NCBI GenBank assembly: GCA_965203215.1
Contig: CBDBBY010000001.1
Location: 4,092,001 to 4,156,000, forward strand
Direction: 5' to 3'
DNA from: CBDBBY01 sp965203215
GTDB lineage: Bacteria; Pseudomonadota; Alphaproteobacteria; Rhodobacterales; Rhodobacteraceae
DNA: 64,000 nt
This document shows, piece by piece, positions 1 to 8,696 of this stretch (position 1 is its first letter; each line of letters starts with the position of its first letter). Position numbers and translations under genes: made by a program. The notes below the pieces were generated by a model, which did no database searches, had not been told where the DNA came from, and saw only the letters and a program-made list of their open reading frames with translations.

Positions 1-176
1 TGAAGACGCAAAAATTAATTATTGATGCAGAGATTTCCGAGATTGCTGTCTACAAGAAATACGGCGATCACTACAGCTATGGCTTCAATATTGCGCGGAA
101 GAGTCGAAGCGGTGAATTGCTCCTGTTTTCCAGAGATGTATTTTACCCGGTAAATTCGCAGCTGTTTCAGGAACAT

Positions 177-851
177 TCATTTTTTTGCATCGCCGATTCC
201 CTGATCCGCTTCCGCAATCAATGCACGCAGAAATTCCTGCATCCAAATTGGCACGGCGATCAAACCGTCTTTAAGATCTGCAGCGAGTCTCGCTCCATTG
301 GTTTCAGCGCGAAGCCGAGCAAGAAGTTTGCTCCGGATTTTCTTGAGCTCTTGGTGGTTGTCCATGACATCATTCAACCAGTACAATGCCTGAACAACCG
401 CCATTCCGGATCGTCCGGCCCAGTAGAGTCTACTTGGAGCAGCGTTTTTGAATATGATCTCTTGCTTTCCGAGGATCACGCGCCTCAAGCGTGCATCCAC
501 GAGAACTTCGATCTTCGCCGGAACAGCCGTTGTCAAACCTAATTCATTCGCGGCGGTCATGCCATCAATCACATATCTGGCTTGGTTGCGCCTTGTCATT
601 GCATCAATGACCGCACGGTAATCCGGCACCGTCGGCCGACCCGTTAGCGTGTTGCGTGCCGGACGGTCATACAAGCCGCGGTCGATTCGCCGCAAATCGT
701 CGCTTTTCGCCAATCGCTGCAGCGTTTTGTCTACAGCGTTCCGCCGCGCCAGATCAACAAAATCGCCGGGTGTCCAGACGATGCTTGGACGGCTGGTGAT
801 GCGTTGCATTACCTGCTCGCGCAACTTGGGGAGGGTCGTACTGCTGGTCAT
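177..851 (-). CDS. AbiEi-like (DUF6088-type) antitoxin
   Basis: A 224-residue soluble protein whose N-terminal half reads as a winged-helix domain (residues about 1-90) followed by the conserved AbiEi/DUF6088 region (YVIDGMTAANELGL, then the KNAAPSRLYW stretch). In this family the protein is the antitoxin and repressor of a type IV toxin-antitoxin pair, whose toxin is an AbiEii nucleotidyltransferase. I chose the ATG at 851; 38 further codons are open upstream but do not look like the family. The stop overlaps a downstream ATG (ATGA), as expected for a TA operon, but that frame closes after 32 codons with no nucleotidyltransferase motif. The partner is therefore missing or replaced. The family call is from sequence resemblance. 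Confidence 0.75.
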   Translation of the reverse strand: MTSSTTLPKLREQVMQRITSRPSIVWTPGDFVDLARRNAVDKTLQRLAKSDDLRRIDRGLYDRPARNTLTGRPTVPDYRAVIDAMTRRNQARYVIDGMTAANELGLTTAVPAKIEVLVDARLRRVILGKQEIIFKNAAPSRLYWAGRSGMAVVQALYWLNDVMDNHQELKKIRSKLLARLRAETNGARLAADLKDGLIAVPIWMQEFLRALIAEADQGIGDAKK

Positions 852-1105
852 GTTGCTTGGAGCGTAGTGCGCACATCCGGCATTTTCAAGATTTTGTCTG
901 ATTGATGATGCAATTTTCGGACAAAACGCTATTGAGATGCGGAAAAGCCCCCAATTTTGTAGCAAAACATGGATTCTTTGGAGCGGACAACTTGATGGAC
1001 TGCTGCAGTCAGTGAATTAAGAGGTCGCCCCAAGAGCTTGACCCCATCGCAGACGGAGTTCAGTTCAAGTTCCAAGCAGGGCCCGATGCATAGCCGGAAT
1101 TCCGA

Positions 1106-2035
1106 TCAGCGCAGGTTCCGGATCGCCGTCTGAAGGGCCGTAAGCATTTTGTCTCGATTTTGAGCGAGGTCTTCAGTGGTAAGGCCTTTCGTTTGGTCAG
1201 CGATTCCGGCAACCAGCTTTTTGATCGCATCTTCGTCCAGGCGAGGGTCGCCGAGGTCGTCCCACCATCCGTTGAATGTATCTTTGAAGTGGTCGCAAAA
1301 CGCCCGAAGACCGCCTTCACCCGCGCCAAGATGAAAAAGCATGGTGGGTCCCATGGCGGCCCAACGCAAACCGGGACCGGCCCACATCGCTTTATCAATG
1401 TCTTCGACGCTGGCGACGCCTTCGACGGCCATGTGGACGGCTTCGCGCCAAACCGCCGCTTGGAGACGATTGGCGACGTGCCCCGGCAGCCCCTTCCTGA
1501 TGCGGATCGTCACCTTTCCGATGTCGTTGTAGAACGCTTCCGCCGCTTCCAGCACCGCCGGGTTCGTTCTTGAATTGGCCGTCAGCTCAACCAAAGGAAT
1601 GAGATGCGGCGGGTTGAAAGGGTGCCCGAGGATCAAATTCGCAGGCTCGGTCCAGCCCTCCTGCAATGCCTCCAATGTCAGGCCCGATGTCGAGCTTGAA
1701 ACAATCGCGTCCGCAGACAGGATCGGCTCAATTTCGCGGTAGGCGGCGTGCTTGATTGGCAAACGCTCCGGCACATTCTCCTGCACGAAATCCGCGCCAT
1801 CGACCGCTTCGCCTGCGGATTTCGCGAAAGAAACCGCATCAGGCGTTGCACGGTCTGTAAGTCCGAGTTCTTCCAATGCGGGCCAAGCTTTCTCGATATA
1901 GCCGCGCACGCTGCCCTCGACGCCGGGGTCGGGATCATAGACCGACACGCTTCGGCCCGAGGCAAGCAAAAGCGCCGTCCAGCTTGCGCCGATCACGCCT
2001 GCGCCCAGAATCGCGGTATGGGAAATGTCGCTCAT
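1106..2035 (-). CDS. 3-hydroxyacyl-CoA dehydrogenase family (carnitine/gulonate dehydrogenase-like)
   Basis: A 309-residue NAD-dependent dehydrogenase. The N-terminal Rossmann motif GAGVIG lies at residues 9-14, with an acidic YDPDP at the end of beta-2. The HPFNPPHLIPLVEL segment is typical of the 3HCDH superfamily and is followed by the all-helical C-terminal domain. Length and layout fit stand-alone L-carnitine or L-gulonate 3-dehydrogenases rather than a fatty-acid oxidation multienzyme. It is the last gene of the operon, and its ATG overlaps the preceding SDR stop as ATGA, which fixes the start at 2035. Next to a BKACE, a plausible job is oxidising a 3-hydroxy acid to the 3-keto acid that BKACE cleaves. 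The substrate is inferred, not shown. The fused thioesterase domain of some rhizobial carnitine dehydrogenases is absent. Confidence 0.8.
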   Translation of the reverse strand: MSDISHTAILGAGVIGASWTALLLASGRSVSVYDPDPGVEGSVRGYIEKAWPALEELGLTDRATPDAVSFAKSAGEAVDGADFVQENVPERLPIKHAAYREIEPILSADAIVSSSTSGLTLEALQEGWTEPANLILGHPFNPPHLIPLVELTANSRTNPAVLEAAEAFYNDIGKVTIRIRKGLPGHVANRLQAAVWREAVHMAVEGVASVEDIDKAMWAGPGLRWAAMGPTMLFHLGAGEGGLRAFCDHFKDTFNGWWDDLGDPRLDEDAIKKLVAGIADQTKGLTTEDLAQNRDKMLTALQTAIRNLR

Positions 2036-2769
2036 CAGAACAATCCCGGATTCAGCGGCGACGCGGCGGTCAGGCCGCCGTCGACGGTGAAGAGCTGGCC
2101 GGTGGCGAAACTGGCTTCGTCCGACGCCAGCCAAACCGCCATCGACGCGATGTCGCCGGGTCGCCCGAAGCGTCGCATCGCATGACGGACAAGAGCGTCG
2201 GCCTTCGCTTTGGCCGGGTCGTCCGCAAGATCAAAGCCTGCGTCCAGCATGCCGGTTTCAATCCACCCCGGGCAAATCGCGTTGCACCGGATGGAAGGGC
2301 CGTGATCAACCGCGATCGATCGCGTCAGGCCGTGCACGAACGCCTTGGATGCGTTGTAAAGCGCCATGGAGGGATCAGCCGCGTTGCCCGAGATCGATCC
2401 GATATTGATGATCGATCCGCCGTCGTGCATCCGAGGAATCAGGGCGCGGCATACATTGAACACGCCTCGGGCGTTTGCGCCCATCACCAATTCCCAATCG
2501 GCGTCAGTACTGTCCACGATGGTTTTTTCAATTTGCACGCCGGCGTTGTTCACAAGGATGTCGAGTCCTCCCAAGGTGCTCGCGGCGGATGAGACGGCTT
2601 CAGAATCCGAAACATCCAGAGTTAGCCAATCCGCCGGCATGTCAATCGGGACCGTCCCGCGGCCGCAAGTAACGACCTCGGCTCCTTCGGCAAGATACGC
2701 ATCCACGATGCTTCTGCCGATTCCCTGCCGTCCGCCGGTCACGAAGGCTTTTTTGCCAGCCAGCCGCAT
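2035..2769 (-). CDS. SDR family oxidoreductase
   Basis: A 244-residue classical short-chain dehydrogenase. The nucleotide motif TGGRQGIG sits near residues 11-18, NNAG at the end of beta-4, the catalytic YNASK (Tyr/Lys) near residue 155, and a C-terminal FTVDGG. It is co-oriented with the operon and overlaps the downstream dehydrogenase by ATGA. There is a 125-bp gap before it, the only sizeable gap in the operon, so an internal promoter is possible. The family is secure. The substrate is unknown, but the context suggests an alcohol or keto intermediate of the amine or hydroxy-acid pathway. Confidence 0.85.
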   Translation of the reverse strand: MRLAGKKAFVTGGRQGIGRSIVDAYLAEGAEVVTCGRGTVPIDMPADWLTLDVSDSEAVSSAASTLGGLDILVNNAGVQIEKTIVDSTDADWELVMGANARGVFNVCRALIPRMHDGGSIINIGSISGNAADPSMALYNASKAFVHGLTRSIAVDHGPSIRCNAICPGWIETGMLDAGFDLADDPAKAKADALVRHAMRRFGRPGDIASMAVWLASDEASFATGQLFTVDGGLTAASPLNPGLF

Positions 2770-2894
2770 CAGCGGGCCATCATGACCCGTCGGGTCGCTG
2801 CGAAAGAATCAAGAGCGCAGGCAGGCATGTCGCTGCCCGTTCCTGCGACCGATTCGACGACTGTCGGCATTCTCGCTAGCATGGACGATCCTGC

Positions 2895-3827
2895 TTAGAA
2901 CCCGACCCGGTCGCCGCCCTTCAGGGCCAGCCGTCCACGCGCCTCGGCGGGCGTCGCGACCGCCAAGCCAAGGTTCTCGATAATTTCGCGTATACGGGTC
3001 ACTTGCTGCGCATTCGATGTGGCAAGCTCGTCCTTGCCTATGTAAAGGCTGTCTTCAAGCCCGACTCTCAGGTTGCCGCCGAGCATCGCGCTTTGCGTCG
3101 CAAAAGGCATCTGATTCCGGCCTGCGGCGAGGACCGACCATTCGTAGTTGTCGGGTCCGAAAAGTTCGTCCGCCTTCTTTTGGAGATGAATGAGGTTGTC
3201 CAGGTCCGCCCCCATTCCGCCAAGAATGCCGAAAACCATCTGGACAAAGAACGGCGGTTTGATCAGCCCCTGATCGACGAACCATTTGACGTTGTAGAGA
3301 TGGCCCAGATCGTAGCATTCGAACTCGAATTTCGTACCGTGCTCGCCGCCCAGTTTTTCGATTGCGTAGCGGATTGTCTTGAAGGTGTTCGGGAAGATGA
3401 AGTCTTCCGTCATTTCAAGAAAAGGGCGTTCCCAATCATGCCGGAATTCGGTGTATTTCCGCAGCATCGGGAAAATGCCGAAGTTCATCGACCCCATGTT
3501 GAGCGACGCCATCTCCGGGCTTGCGGATGTCGCTCCCGAAAGGCGCTCATCGATGCTCATGCCGAGGCCGCCGCCTGTCGAGACGTTGATCACTGCATCC
3601 GTGGATTGCTTGATGACCGGGAGGAATTGCTTGAACGTCTCGGGTCGAGGATCCGGCTTGCCGGTCTCCGGATCGCGCGCGTGAAGGTGAATGATGGATG
3701 CGCCGGCTTCCGCCGCTTCGATGCTGGCGGTTGCGATCTCGGCCGGGGTCACAGGCAGGTGCGGAGACATTGAAGGCGTGTGAATTCCGCCGGTGGGCGC
3801 GCAGGTTATGATGACGGGCTTTGACAT
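2895..3827 (-). CDS. beta-keto acid cleavage enzyme (BKACE, DUF849)
   Basis: A 310-residue TIM-barrel protein of the BKACE/Kce family, which condenses a beta-keto acid with acetyl-CoA to give acetoacetate and a new acyl-CoA. Zn ligands expected for the family are visible: HLHARD gives His47 and His49, and a C-terminal GLED gives Glu258. NVSTGGG follows beta-3. The start ATG overlaps the TAA of the upstream SDR (TAATG), so translational coupling is likely and the start is well fixed. Known substrates include 3-keto-5-aminohexanoate and dehydrocarnitine. Beside a 3-hydroxy-acid dehydrogenase and a Rieske amine oxygenase, dehydrocarnitine or a relative is the attractive guess, but specificity cannot be read from the sequence. 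Confidence 0.9.
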   Translation of the reverse strand: MSKPVIITCAPTGGIHTPSMSPHLPVTPAEIATASIEAAEAGASIIHLHARDPETGKPDPRPETFKQFLPVIKQSTDAVINVSTGGGLGMSIDERLSGATSASPEMASLNMGSMNFGIFPMLRKYTEFRHDWERPFLEMTEDFIFPNTFKTIRYAIEKLGGEHGTKFEFECYDLGHLYNVKWFVDQGLIKPPFFVQMVFGILGGMGADLDNLIHLQKKADELFGPDNYEWSVLAAGRNQMPFATQSAMLGGNLRVGLEDSLYIGKDELATSNAQQVTRIREIIENLGLAVATPAEARGRLALKGGDRVGF

Positions 3828-4618
3828 TAGTGTTTCATCTGCTGCACTTGGGCGGAAAGTCCGCCATCCAGAATCCAGAGTTGTCCCGAGGCGTATCGGG
3901 CCTCGTCGGAAGCCAGCCAATTCGCCAGATTGGCGATGTCCTCCGGCGTACCGTAGGTGCGCATCGGATGCACATCCCGCACCGCCTTCTGGAGGGTTTC
4001 GATGTTCCCGCCACCGCCGCCGGACCCTTCGCCGTTGAAGAAGCTTTGCAGCATCGGCGTGTCGATGTAGCCGGGGCAAATCGCATTCACGCGGATGCCT
4101 TCCGGCCCATGATCGCAGGCCATGGCGCGGGTCAGCGCGTGCACTGCGCCCTTGGTCGCGCAATACGCGGCGAGTCCGGGATCGGCGATGAAACCGTCGT
4201 AAGATCCGAAATTGATGAGGCTGGCGCTGCTTCCCGCCTTTGCGGCGTCGCGCATCAAAGGCAGCGCGTATTTCGAGGTCAGGAACGTGCCCGTGGAATT
4301 GACTGCGAAGCAGCGATTCCACTCGTCCAGCGTCGTTTCCTCGACCGTCTTCTCGATCTCTATTCCGGCGGCGTTCACAAGTATGTCGAGCTTGCCTCGT
4401 TCGTCGCGAACCTGCTCCATGGCCGCAATGACATCGGCTTCCCGCGTCACATCAAGCTTGACGAAAACACTGCCGTCGTCGACATGCGTCGCAAGCGACC
4501 CCTCAGGAGTCAGATCGGCGGCGTAGACCTCGGCCCCTTCCTTCAGGAAGCGTCCGACAATCGCCCGCCCGATGCCTCCTCTTGCTCCGGCAACCAAAGC
4601 CGTTTTGCCTTCAAGCAT
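3827..4618 (-). CDS. SDR family oxidoreductase
   Basis: A 263-residue short-chain dehydrogenase, distinct from the second SDR of this operon. The cofactor motif is AGARGGIG, with Ala replacing the usual Thr of TGxxxGxG. NAAG and the catalytic YCATK are present, and the C-terminus keeps the LDGG signature. A glycine-rich insert (GSGGGGGN) lies in the substrate-binding loop before the last helix. The ATG at 4618 overlaps the sulfatase stop as ATGA; a second in-frame ATG one codon upstream (4621) is equally possible. The tight overlap on both sides places it in the same transcript and pathway as the sulfatase and BKACE. Substrate unknown. Confidence 0.85.
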   Translation of the reverse strand: MLEGKTALVAGARGGIGRAIVGRFLKEGAEVYAADLTPEGSLATHVDDGSVFVKLDVTREADVIAAMEQVRDERGKLDILVNAAGIEIEKTVEETTLDEWNRCFAVNSTGTFLTSKYALPLMRDAAKAGSSASLINFGSYDGFIADPGLAAYCATKGAVHALTRAMACDHGPEGIRVNAICPGYIDTPMLQSFFNGEGSGGGGGNIETLQKAVRDVHPMRTYGTPEDIANLANWLASDEARYASGQLWILDGGLSAQVQQMKH

Positions 4619-6153
4619 CATCCGTTGATATCCTTCAAAGGCGGAAAGCGATAGCGGTTGGCCGCAATGGTCCAATCCATATGGTTTCGAACATATTGCT
4701 GGCTGGCATCCGAGGGCGGGTTGTAATCCCAGTGCTCCCCGGCGCCGGCTTCCATCGCCGCATGCAGCGCGCGGCGAGCCTTTTGCGTAGCGATAACCTT
4801 TTTGCGGAGGTCTTCGCTGTCCCAGCGTTCGGCAACTTCATCGGCAAAGTCGGCCGCGACGCATTCGTACTTCGGATCGGCCGCGAGATTGATTTTCTCG
4901 AACGGATCCGACTTCAAGTCGTACAGCTGGGGCGGATCGGCATCACAGTGGATGTATTTCAACGAACCGCGGCGGATCATGAACACGGGGTAGGCGGTCA
5001 TTTCCGCGCAGTATTCGCCAATCGCTTCGTCAAGCGGATCGTCTTCTCCACGCGCCAGAGGCATCAGGCTTCGACCATCAATCGGCTCACCCAGCATCTC
5101 CTCGCTGCCGCCACCAATCTCGATGAACGTCGGCAGCATATCGACCAGAGAACATGCGTTGTCGGTGCTTCCATGGGCTATCCCGGGACCCGCCATGACA
5201 AGCGGAACGCGAGCGGAATGCTCGAAGAAGTTCATCTTGTACCAAAGCCCGCGCTCGCCCAGCATGTCCCCATGGTCCGCCGCCGCAATCACGATTGTGT
5301 CGTTCAGTTCCCCTATTTCATCGAGCGTTTGGACAATTTGCCCGATCTTGCTGTCGAAATAGCTGACATTCGCCAGATAGGCTCGGCGCGCACGACGCAC
5401 TTCTTCGTCGGCGAGCGGCACGTACGACGCCTCTATGCCATCCATCAGCCGCCGCGAGAACGGATCCTGATTTTCCAGACTTGGAACATGCTTGGGAAGC
5501 TCAATCTCTTCATCAGCGTAAAGGTCCCACCATTCAGGCCGTGCCACGTAAGGGTCGTGCGGATGTATGAAGCTGGCGACCAAAGCGAATGGCGCTTCCT
5601 TGCCCGAAGCCCCGTCCCGCGCGACGTCGAACAACCATCGTCGAGCTGCAAAACCAACCTCGTCATCGTAGTCGATTTGAAACGTGGCCTGCGCAACGCC
5701 GCTTTCCTTGACGGTCCGCATGTTGTGATACCACTTGTCGACCCGCTCATCCGGGGCTTCCCAATCCGGCGTCCATGCGAAGTCCGCAGGGTAAATGTCG
5801 GTCGTCACGCGATCTTCAAATCCGTGCATTTGATCAGGGCCGACGAAATGCATCTTTCCGGACAAGCACGTCCTGTAACCCAATGCCTTCAGATAATGAG
5901 CGAAAGTCGGAATCGACGCTTTGAACTCCGAGGCATTGTCGTAGGCTGCGATCCGGCTGATAAATTGCCCGGACATGAAAGCGAACCGGGATGGCGCGCA
6001 AAGCGGCGAATTGCAGTAGGCCGCATTGAAGCGCATTCCCCTTGCGGCCAGCGCATCCAGATGCGGCGTCTTGGCAACCGGATGCCCGTATGCGCCGGTA
6101 AATTGCGGAGCCAACTGATCCGCCATGACAACGACGATATTGGGGCGCGTCAC
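4618..6153 (-). CDS. betC: choline-sulfatase
   Basis: A 511-residue type I sulfatase that closely resembles rhizobial BetC along its whole length: KMHFVGPDQ, TTDIYPADF, the YDDEV region, SFIHPHDPY, DHGDMLGERGLWYKMNFFE and a late RNHM. Cys52 in CAPSR is the residue expected to become formylglycine, and Asp12 with the DHGD pair are metal ligands. The known reaction of the family is choline O-sulfate to choline plus sulfate, in the cytoplasm. No signal peptide is seen. The start is GTG at 6153, overlapping the Rieske stop (GTGA). The usual betA and betB partners are not adjacent, which is unusual. Here the enzyme sits with a Rieske oxygenase and BKACE, so a related sulfated amine cannot be ruled out. 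Confidence 0.9.
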   Translation of the reverse strand: MTRPNIVVVMADQLAPQFTGAYGHPVAKTPHLDALAARGMRFNAAYCNSPLCAPSRFAFMSGQFISRIAAYDNASEFKASIPTFAHYLKALGYRTCLSGKMHFVGPDQMHGFEDRVTTDIYPADFAWTPDWEAPDERVDKWYHNMRTVKESGVAQATFQIDYDDEVGFAARRWLFDVARDGASGKEAPFALVASFIHPHDPYVARPEWWDLYADEEIELPKHVPSLENQDPFSRRLMDGIEASYVPLADEEVRRARRAYLANVSYFDSKIGQIVQTLDEIGELNDTIVIAAADHGDMLGERGLWYKMNFFEHSARVPLVMAGPGIAHGSTDNACSLVDMLPTFIEIGGGSEEMLGEPIDGRSLMPLARGEDDPLDEAIGEYCAEMTAYPVFMIRRGSLKYIHCDADPPQLYDLKSDPFEKINLAADPKYECVAADFADEVAERWDSEDLRKKVIATQKARRALHAAMEAGAGEHWDYNPPSDASQQYVRNHMDWTIAANRYRFPPLKDING

Positions 6154-7271
6154 GCAGAACCTCGCGCGTAAGCGTCCAAGACCAGACCATGAAAGTGGTG
6201 AACGGCATGTTCGGATTTTCCCGAACCGTCCGGATCATGGACGATGCGGCCCTGCGTGAAAGCCGGGGTGCTCATGCCGCGCTGAACGCTTTCGACGAGG
6301 TTGATGTCTTCCACTTGCAGAACCTCATCCAGATATCGAATTGCGTCGAGTTCCATTTCGTTCGGTTCCGGGGTTTCCAGAAAGAAGTCGTAGGTCTCAA
6401 GCGTTCTGTCAGGCCCCGCCGGAATGATGTTGAGAACGATCATGCTTGATCTGCCGGGATACCGCATCAGGCAAGTCGTCGGCCAAAGCCACCAGACCGC
6501 ATGCGTCCTGACGGTCGCATTGGAAACGTCGTAGGCGGCATTCTGAGAATTCCCGGCGTCGGCCATATGGCTCGAATAGATGCCGCAGGTGGCCACCTTG
6601 TAGGTGTCCATATCCACCAGGTCGCAAAAGTCCTTATGGGCGGTCGGGCAATGATAGCACTCCAGGAAATTGTCGACGACGTTCTTCCAGTTCGACTTGA
6701 TGTCGTAGGTCAGGCGATGGCCGAAGGTAAGTTGGTCGACGTCAGGCGCCCAACGGCGAACTTCGGTTTCAAGATCGCCCGATTGTTCGGACAATGACGG
6801 TCCATCCGCGTCCAGATTGACGAAAACAAAGCCGCAAAACTCTTCCACCTGAACCTCTTCCAAGCAGATGTCGCGTGGATCGAAATCTTGAAGGTTCTCA
6901 GTGTGGGGCGCCCGGGCAAGCCGGCCGTCAAGCTTGTAAACCCATGCATGATAAGGGCACATAATTCGCGTTACGTTTCCCTCGCCCGACAAAAGCTCAT
7001 GCGCGCGGTGCTTGCATACATTGTAGAACGCCCTGAGCGCGCCGTCGTTTCCTCTGACCACGGCGATAGGGTTTCCGGCAATGTCCGCCGTTACGAAGGA
7101 TCCCGGCTCCCTTGTTTTTTCGACATGGCAAACCCATTGCCACGACTTGGCGATGATGGATTTGAGATCCGTATCGAACCAGTTCGCATCAGTGTACGCT
7201 CTGGACTGCAACGATTTCGAGCGCGCTGGATCGGGATCGAAGCCGAAAGAGATTTCCCCTGTTTCCGACAT
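6150..7271 (-). CDS. Rieske non-heme iron oxygenase alpha subunit (carnitine/betaine oxygenase-like)
   Basis: A 373-residue aromatic-ring-hydroxylase-type oxygenase. The Rieske ligands are Cys86-x-His88 and Cys105-x-x-His108. The mononuclear iron site is NFLECYHCPTAH with His207 and His212. The residue three before His207 is Glu204, not the Asp that bridges the two metal centres in aromatic-ring dioxygenases; carnitine monooxygenase CntA is known for this Glu. Length also matches CntA-type proteins. Likely chemistry is C-N bond oxidation of a quaternary amine such as carnitine, betaine or stachydrine. No ferredoxin reductase is nearby, so electrons must come from elsewhere. The start ATG 7271 has GGAGGTG a few bases upstream; it is the first gene of the operon. 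Confidence 0.85.
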   Translation of the reverse strand: MSETGEISFGFDPDPARSKSLQSRAYTDANWFDTDLKSIIAKSWQWVCHVEKTREPGSFVTADIAGNPIAVVRGNDGALRAFYNVCKHRAHELLSGEGNVTRIMCPYHAWVYKLDGRLARAPHTENLQDFDPRDICLEEVQVEEFCGFVFVNLDADGPSLSEQSGDLETEVRRWAPDVDQLTFGHRLTYDIKSNWKNVVDNFLECYHCPTAHKDFCDLVDMDTYKVATCGIYSSHMADAGNSQNAAYDVSNATVRTHAVWWLWPTTCLMRYPGRSSMIVLNIIPAGPDRTLETYDFFLETPEPNEMELDAIRYLDEVLQVEDINLVESVQRGMSTPAFTQGRIVHDPDGSGKSEHAVHHFHGLVLDAYARGSA

Positions 7272-8093
7272 TCTTGTCACCTCCAATCATTGAATCCCAA
7301 AATGCCCGAAGTGTCTGGATTTCCTTCTAAATGCGAAACCGCCATGATGCCAAGGCGATTGATCTCCCAAGCCGCATCCAAGAAAAAAATCCACAACTTG
7401 AGGAACCCAAGATGCGAATATTCGGATTTTCCGGGGCGGTTGCAAGAGCCGCGAAGATCGCCTTGCGCGACTGAATTCTTCTTTCGAAGAAGCGTTCGGA
7501 ATCAGACTTTAAAACATGGAACGTCCCACGCAGTTTGTATCACCATCACCAGCTGTTGTCCGAAATCGTGAAGATCCGCAACAACTTGATCAATAGGCGA
7601 TCAGTGAACAAAGTTGAGCAGACGCTTGATCGTTCCTTCAACGGTCTTCAACCGGTTCGCCAGCGCGTCGTCGAATCATCTGGCGCATCGCGCGATAGCG
7701 GCGATAAAATGTGGTTTTCGCGGCAACCGGCGAGGGCAGCGCAACGCATGGTCGAGGCAGTGGGAACGCGGTTATCGCTTGGCCGGTTCGTCAGACCGTT
7801 GACAATTGCAGGACGGTCGGAGCATGCCTCGCAGGCGTGAATTGAGACACACTTCCTTTGCGGATCCTCGCCATGCGCCTGATCGCTTCATTCGCAGAGG
7901 TGGCGGCATGCGGCGGGTAATTCGAGTGGAGATATTGTTGCGAAGCAGCATGCAGGTTCAACCTAATCCGACGGGTGATCGAAAGCGGCCGTTCTCCCCG
8001 CGCCCGACAACCTCAGAACGCGAAGCAACTTGGAACGTAAAGTAAATTTCCTTGCACCAATCCAAATCGGACGCATGAAAAAAAGCCCCAAGC
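7272..8093. other. long intergenic region upstream of the amine operon
   Basis: About 820 bases without an intact gene. It must contain the promoter of the Rieske-sulfatase operon near 7280-7500, but no clear -35/-10 pair or operator could be picked by eye. The part from about 7590 to 7830 holds a degenerate TetR-like reading on the minus strand (separate entry). The rest shows nothing recognisable. Confidence 0.5.
7590..7830 (-). pseudogene. relic of a TetR-family regulator
   Basis: On the minus strand, short stretches in different frames together read like the helix-turn-helix of a TetR regulator. A segment AAKTTFYRRYRAMRQ is followed after a frame change by FDDALANRLKTVEG, which matches the recognition helix and the following helix of the family. 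The upstream part is in yet another frame and the reading closes at a TGA near 7593. It lies directly upstream of the amine operon, where a TetR gene would be a natural regulator. It is clearly not translatable as it stands. The call rests on a short resemblance only. Confidence 0.35.
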
Positions 8094-8696
8094 TCATGAA
8101 ATCTTTTTACCTATGGCTTCCGCAAGATCACCCATGATCTCCTTCACCGCTGTTTCGCAGGGGCTGTAGTAGCCGAATCCTTGGATGACATCCCTCTCCC
8201 CGTGCGCAATCTTGTTTCTTCGATTCACTAAGTTTTCAAGGGTATGATTATGGCTCCGAAGTGACTTGATTTCTAAATCCGCTGCTTCGAGTAGCCAAGT
8301 TAGCGTTGCGGGTCGCAAATTCGATTTTGTATCGACTTTCTCTGAGAAAGTAACGGGATTATCAAGGACGTCACCCTCAAAGCCGCGTATAGCCAACAGT
8401 AATTCCACATCGTCCCTTTTACGCAGTTCCTTTAGCTTTCCGGTTAAGGCGAAGGCTTGAGTTTTTGGTTTAAATTCACTGTACTTTGCACCAGAAGACT
8501 CCAAGGCCTTGAAATAGACGGTAAGGGCGAACTTACAAAATCCCTCGTAATGCGCATAAAGCAGCGTCCAGCTTGCACGGAATAGAATCAGCTTTTGCCA
8601 CTTGGCGAGATCGTCGTTGGCAAGCAATATGCGAAGTTCGGCCAACTCCGTTTCACGCCAATCCAGATCACCTGTGATTTTCTCAAAGGGTGTCAT
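8094..8696 (-). CDS. HEPN-domain protein, MAE_28990/MAE_18760 type
   Basis: A 200-residue helical protein. Near the C-terminus it carries the HEPN RNase signature Rx4H as RNKIAHG (Arg160 to His165), with a polar residue after the Arg as in active HEPN toxins. An upstream SWTLLYAHYEGFCKF helix is typical of the MAE_28990 family. HEPN proteins of this kind are predicted or proven metal-independent RNases in toxin-antitoxin and abortive-infection modules. The gene overlaps the DUF262 gene upstream by ATGA, so the two form one translational unit. This pairing recurs in bacterial defence islands and is best read as a two-gene defence or TA module. Confidence 0.75.
   Translation of the reverse strand: MTPFEKITGDLDWRETELAELRILLANDDLAKWQKLILFRASWTLLYAHYEGFCKFALTVYFKALESSGAKYSEFKPKTQAFALTGKLKELRKRDDVELLLAIRGFEGDVLDNPVTFSEKVDTKSNLRPATLTWLLEAADLEIKSLRSHNHTLENLVNRRNKIAHGERDVIQGFGYYSPCETAVKEIMGDLAEAIGKKIS

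Noticed and set aside
3..542. Plus-strand frame open from the window edge
   Set aside because: Only the first about 58 codons look protein-like; the rest is antisense to the AbiEi gene. It may be a fragment of a gene from outside the window, but there is not enough to support a feature.
4582..6171. Plus-strand open frame of 529 codons
   Set aside because: It is the antisense shadow of the choline-sulfatase gene, whose family motifs are unmistakable.
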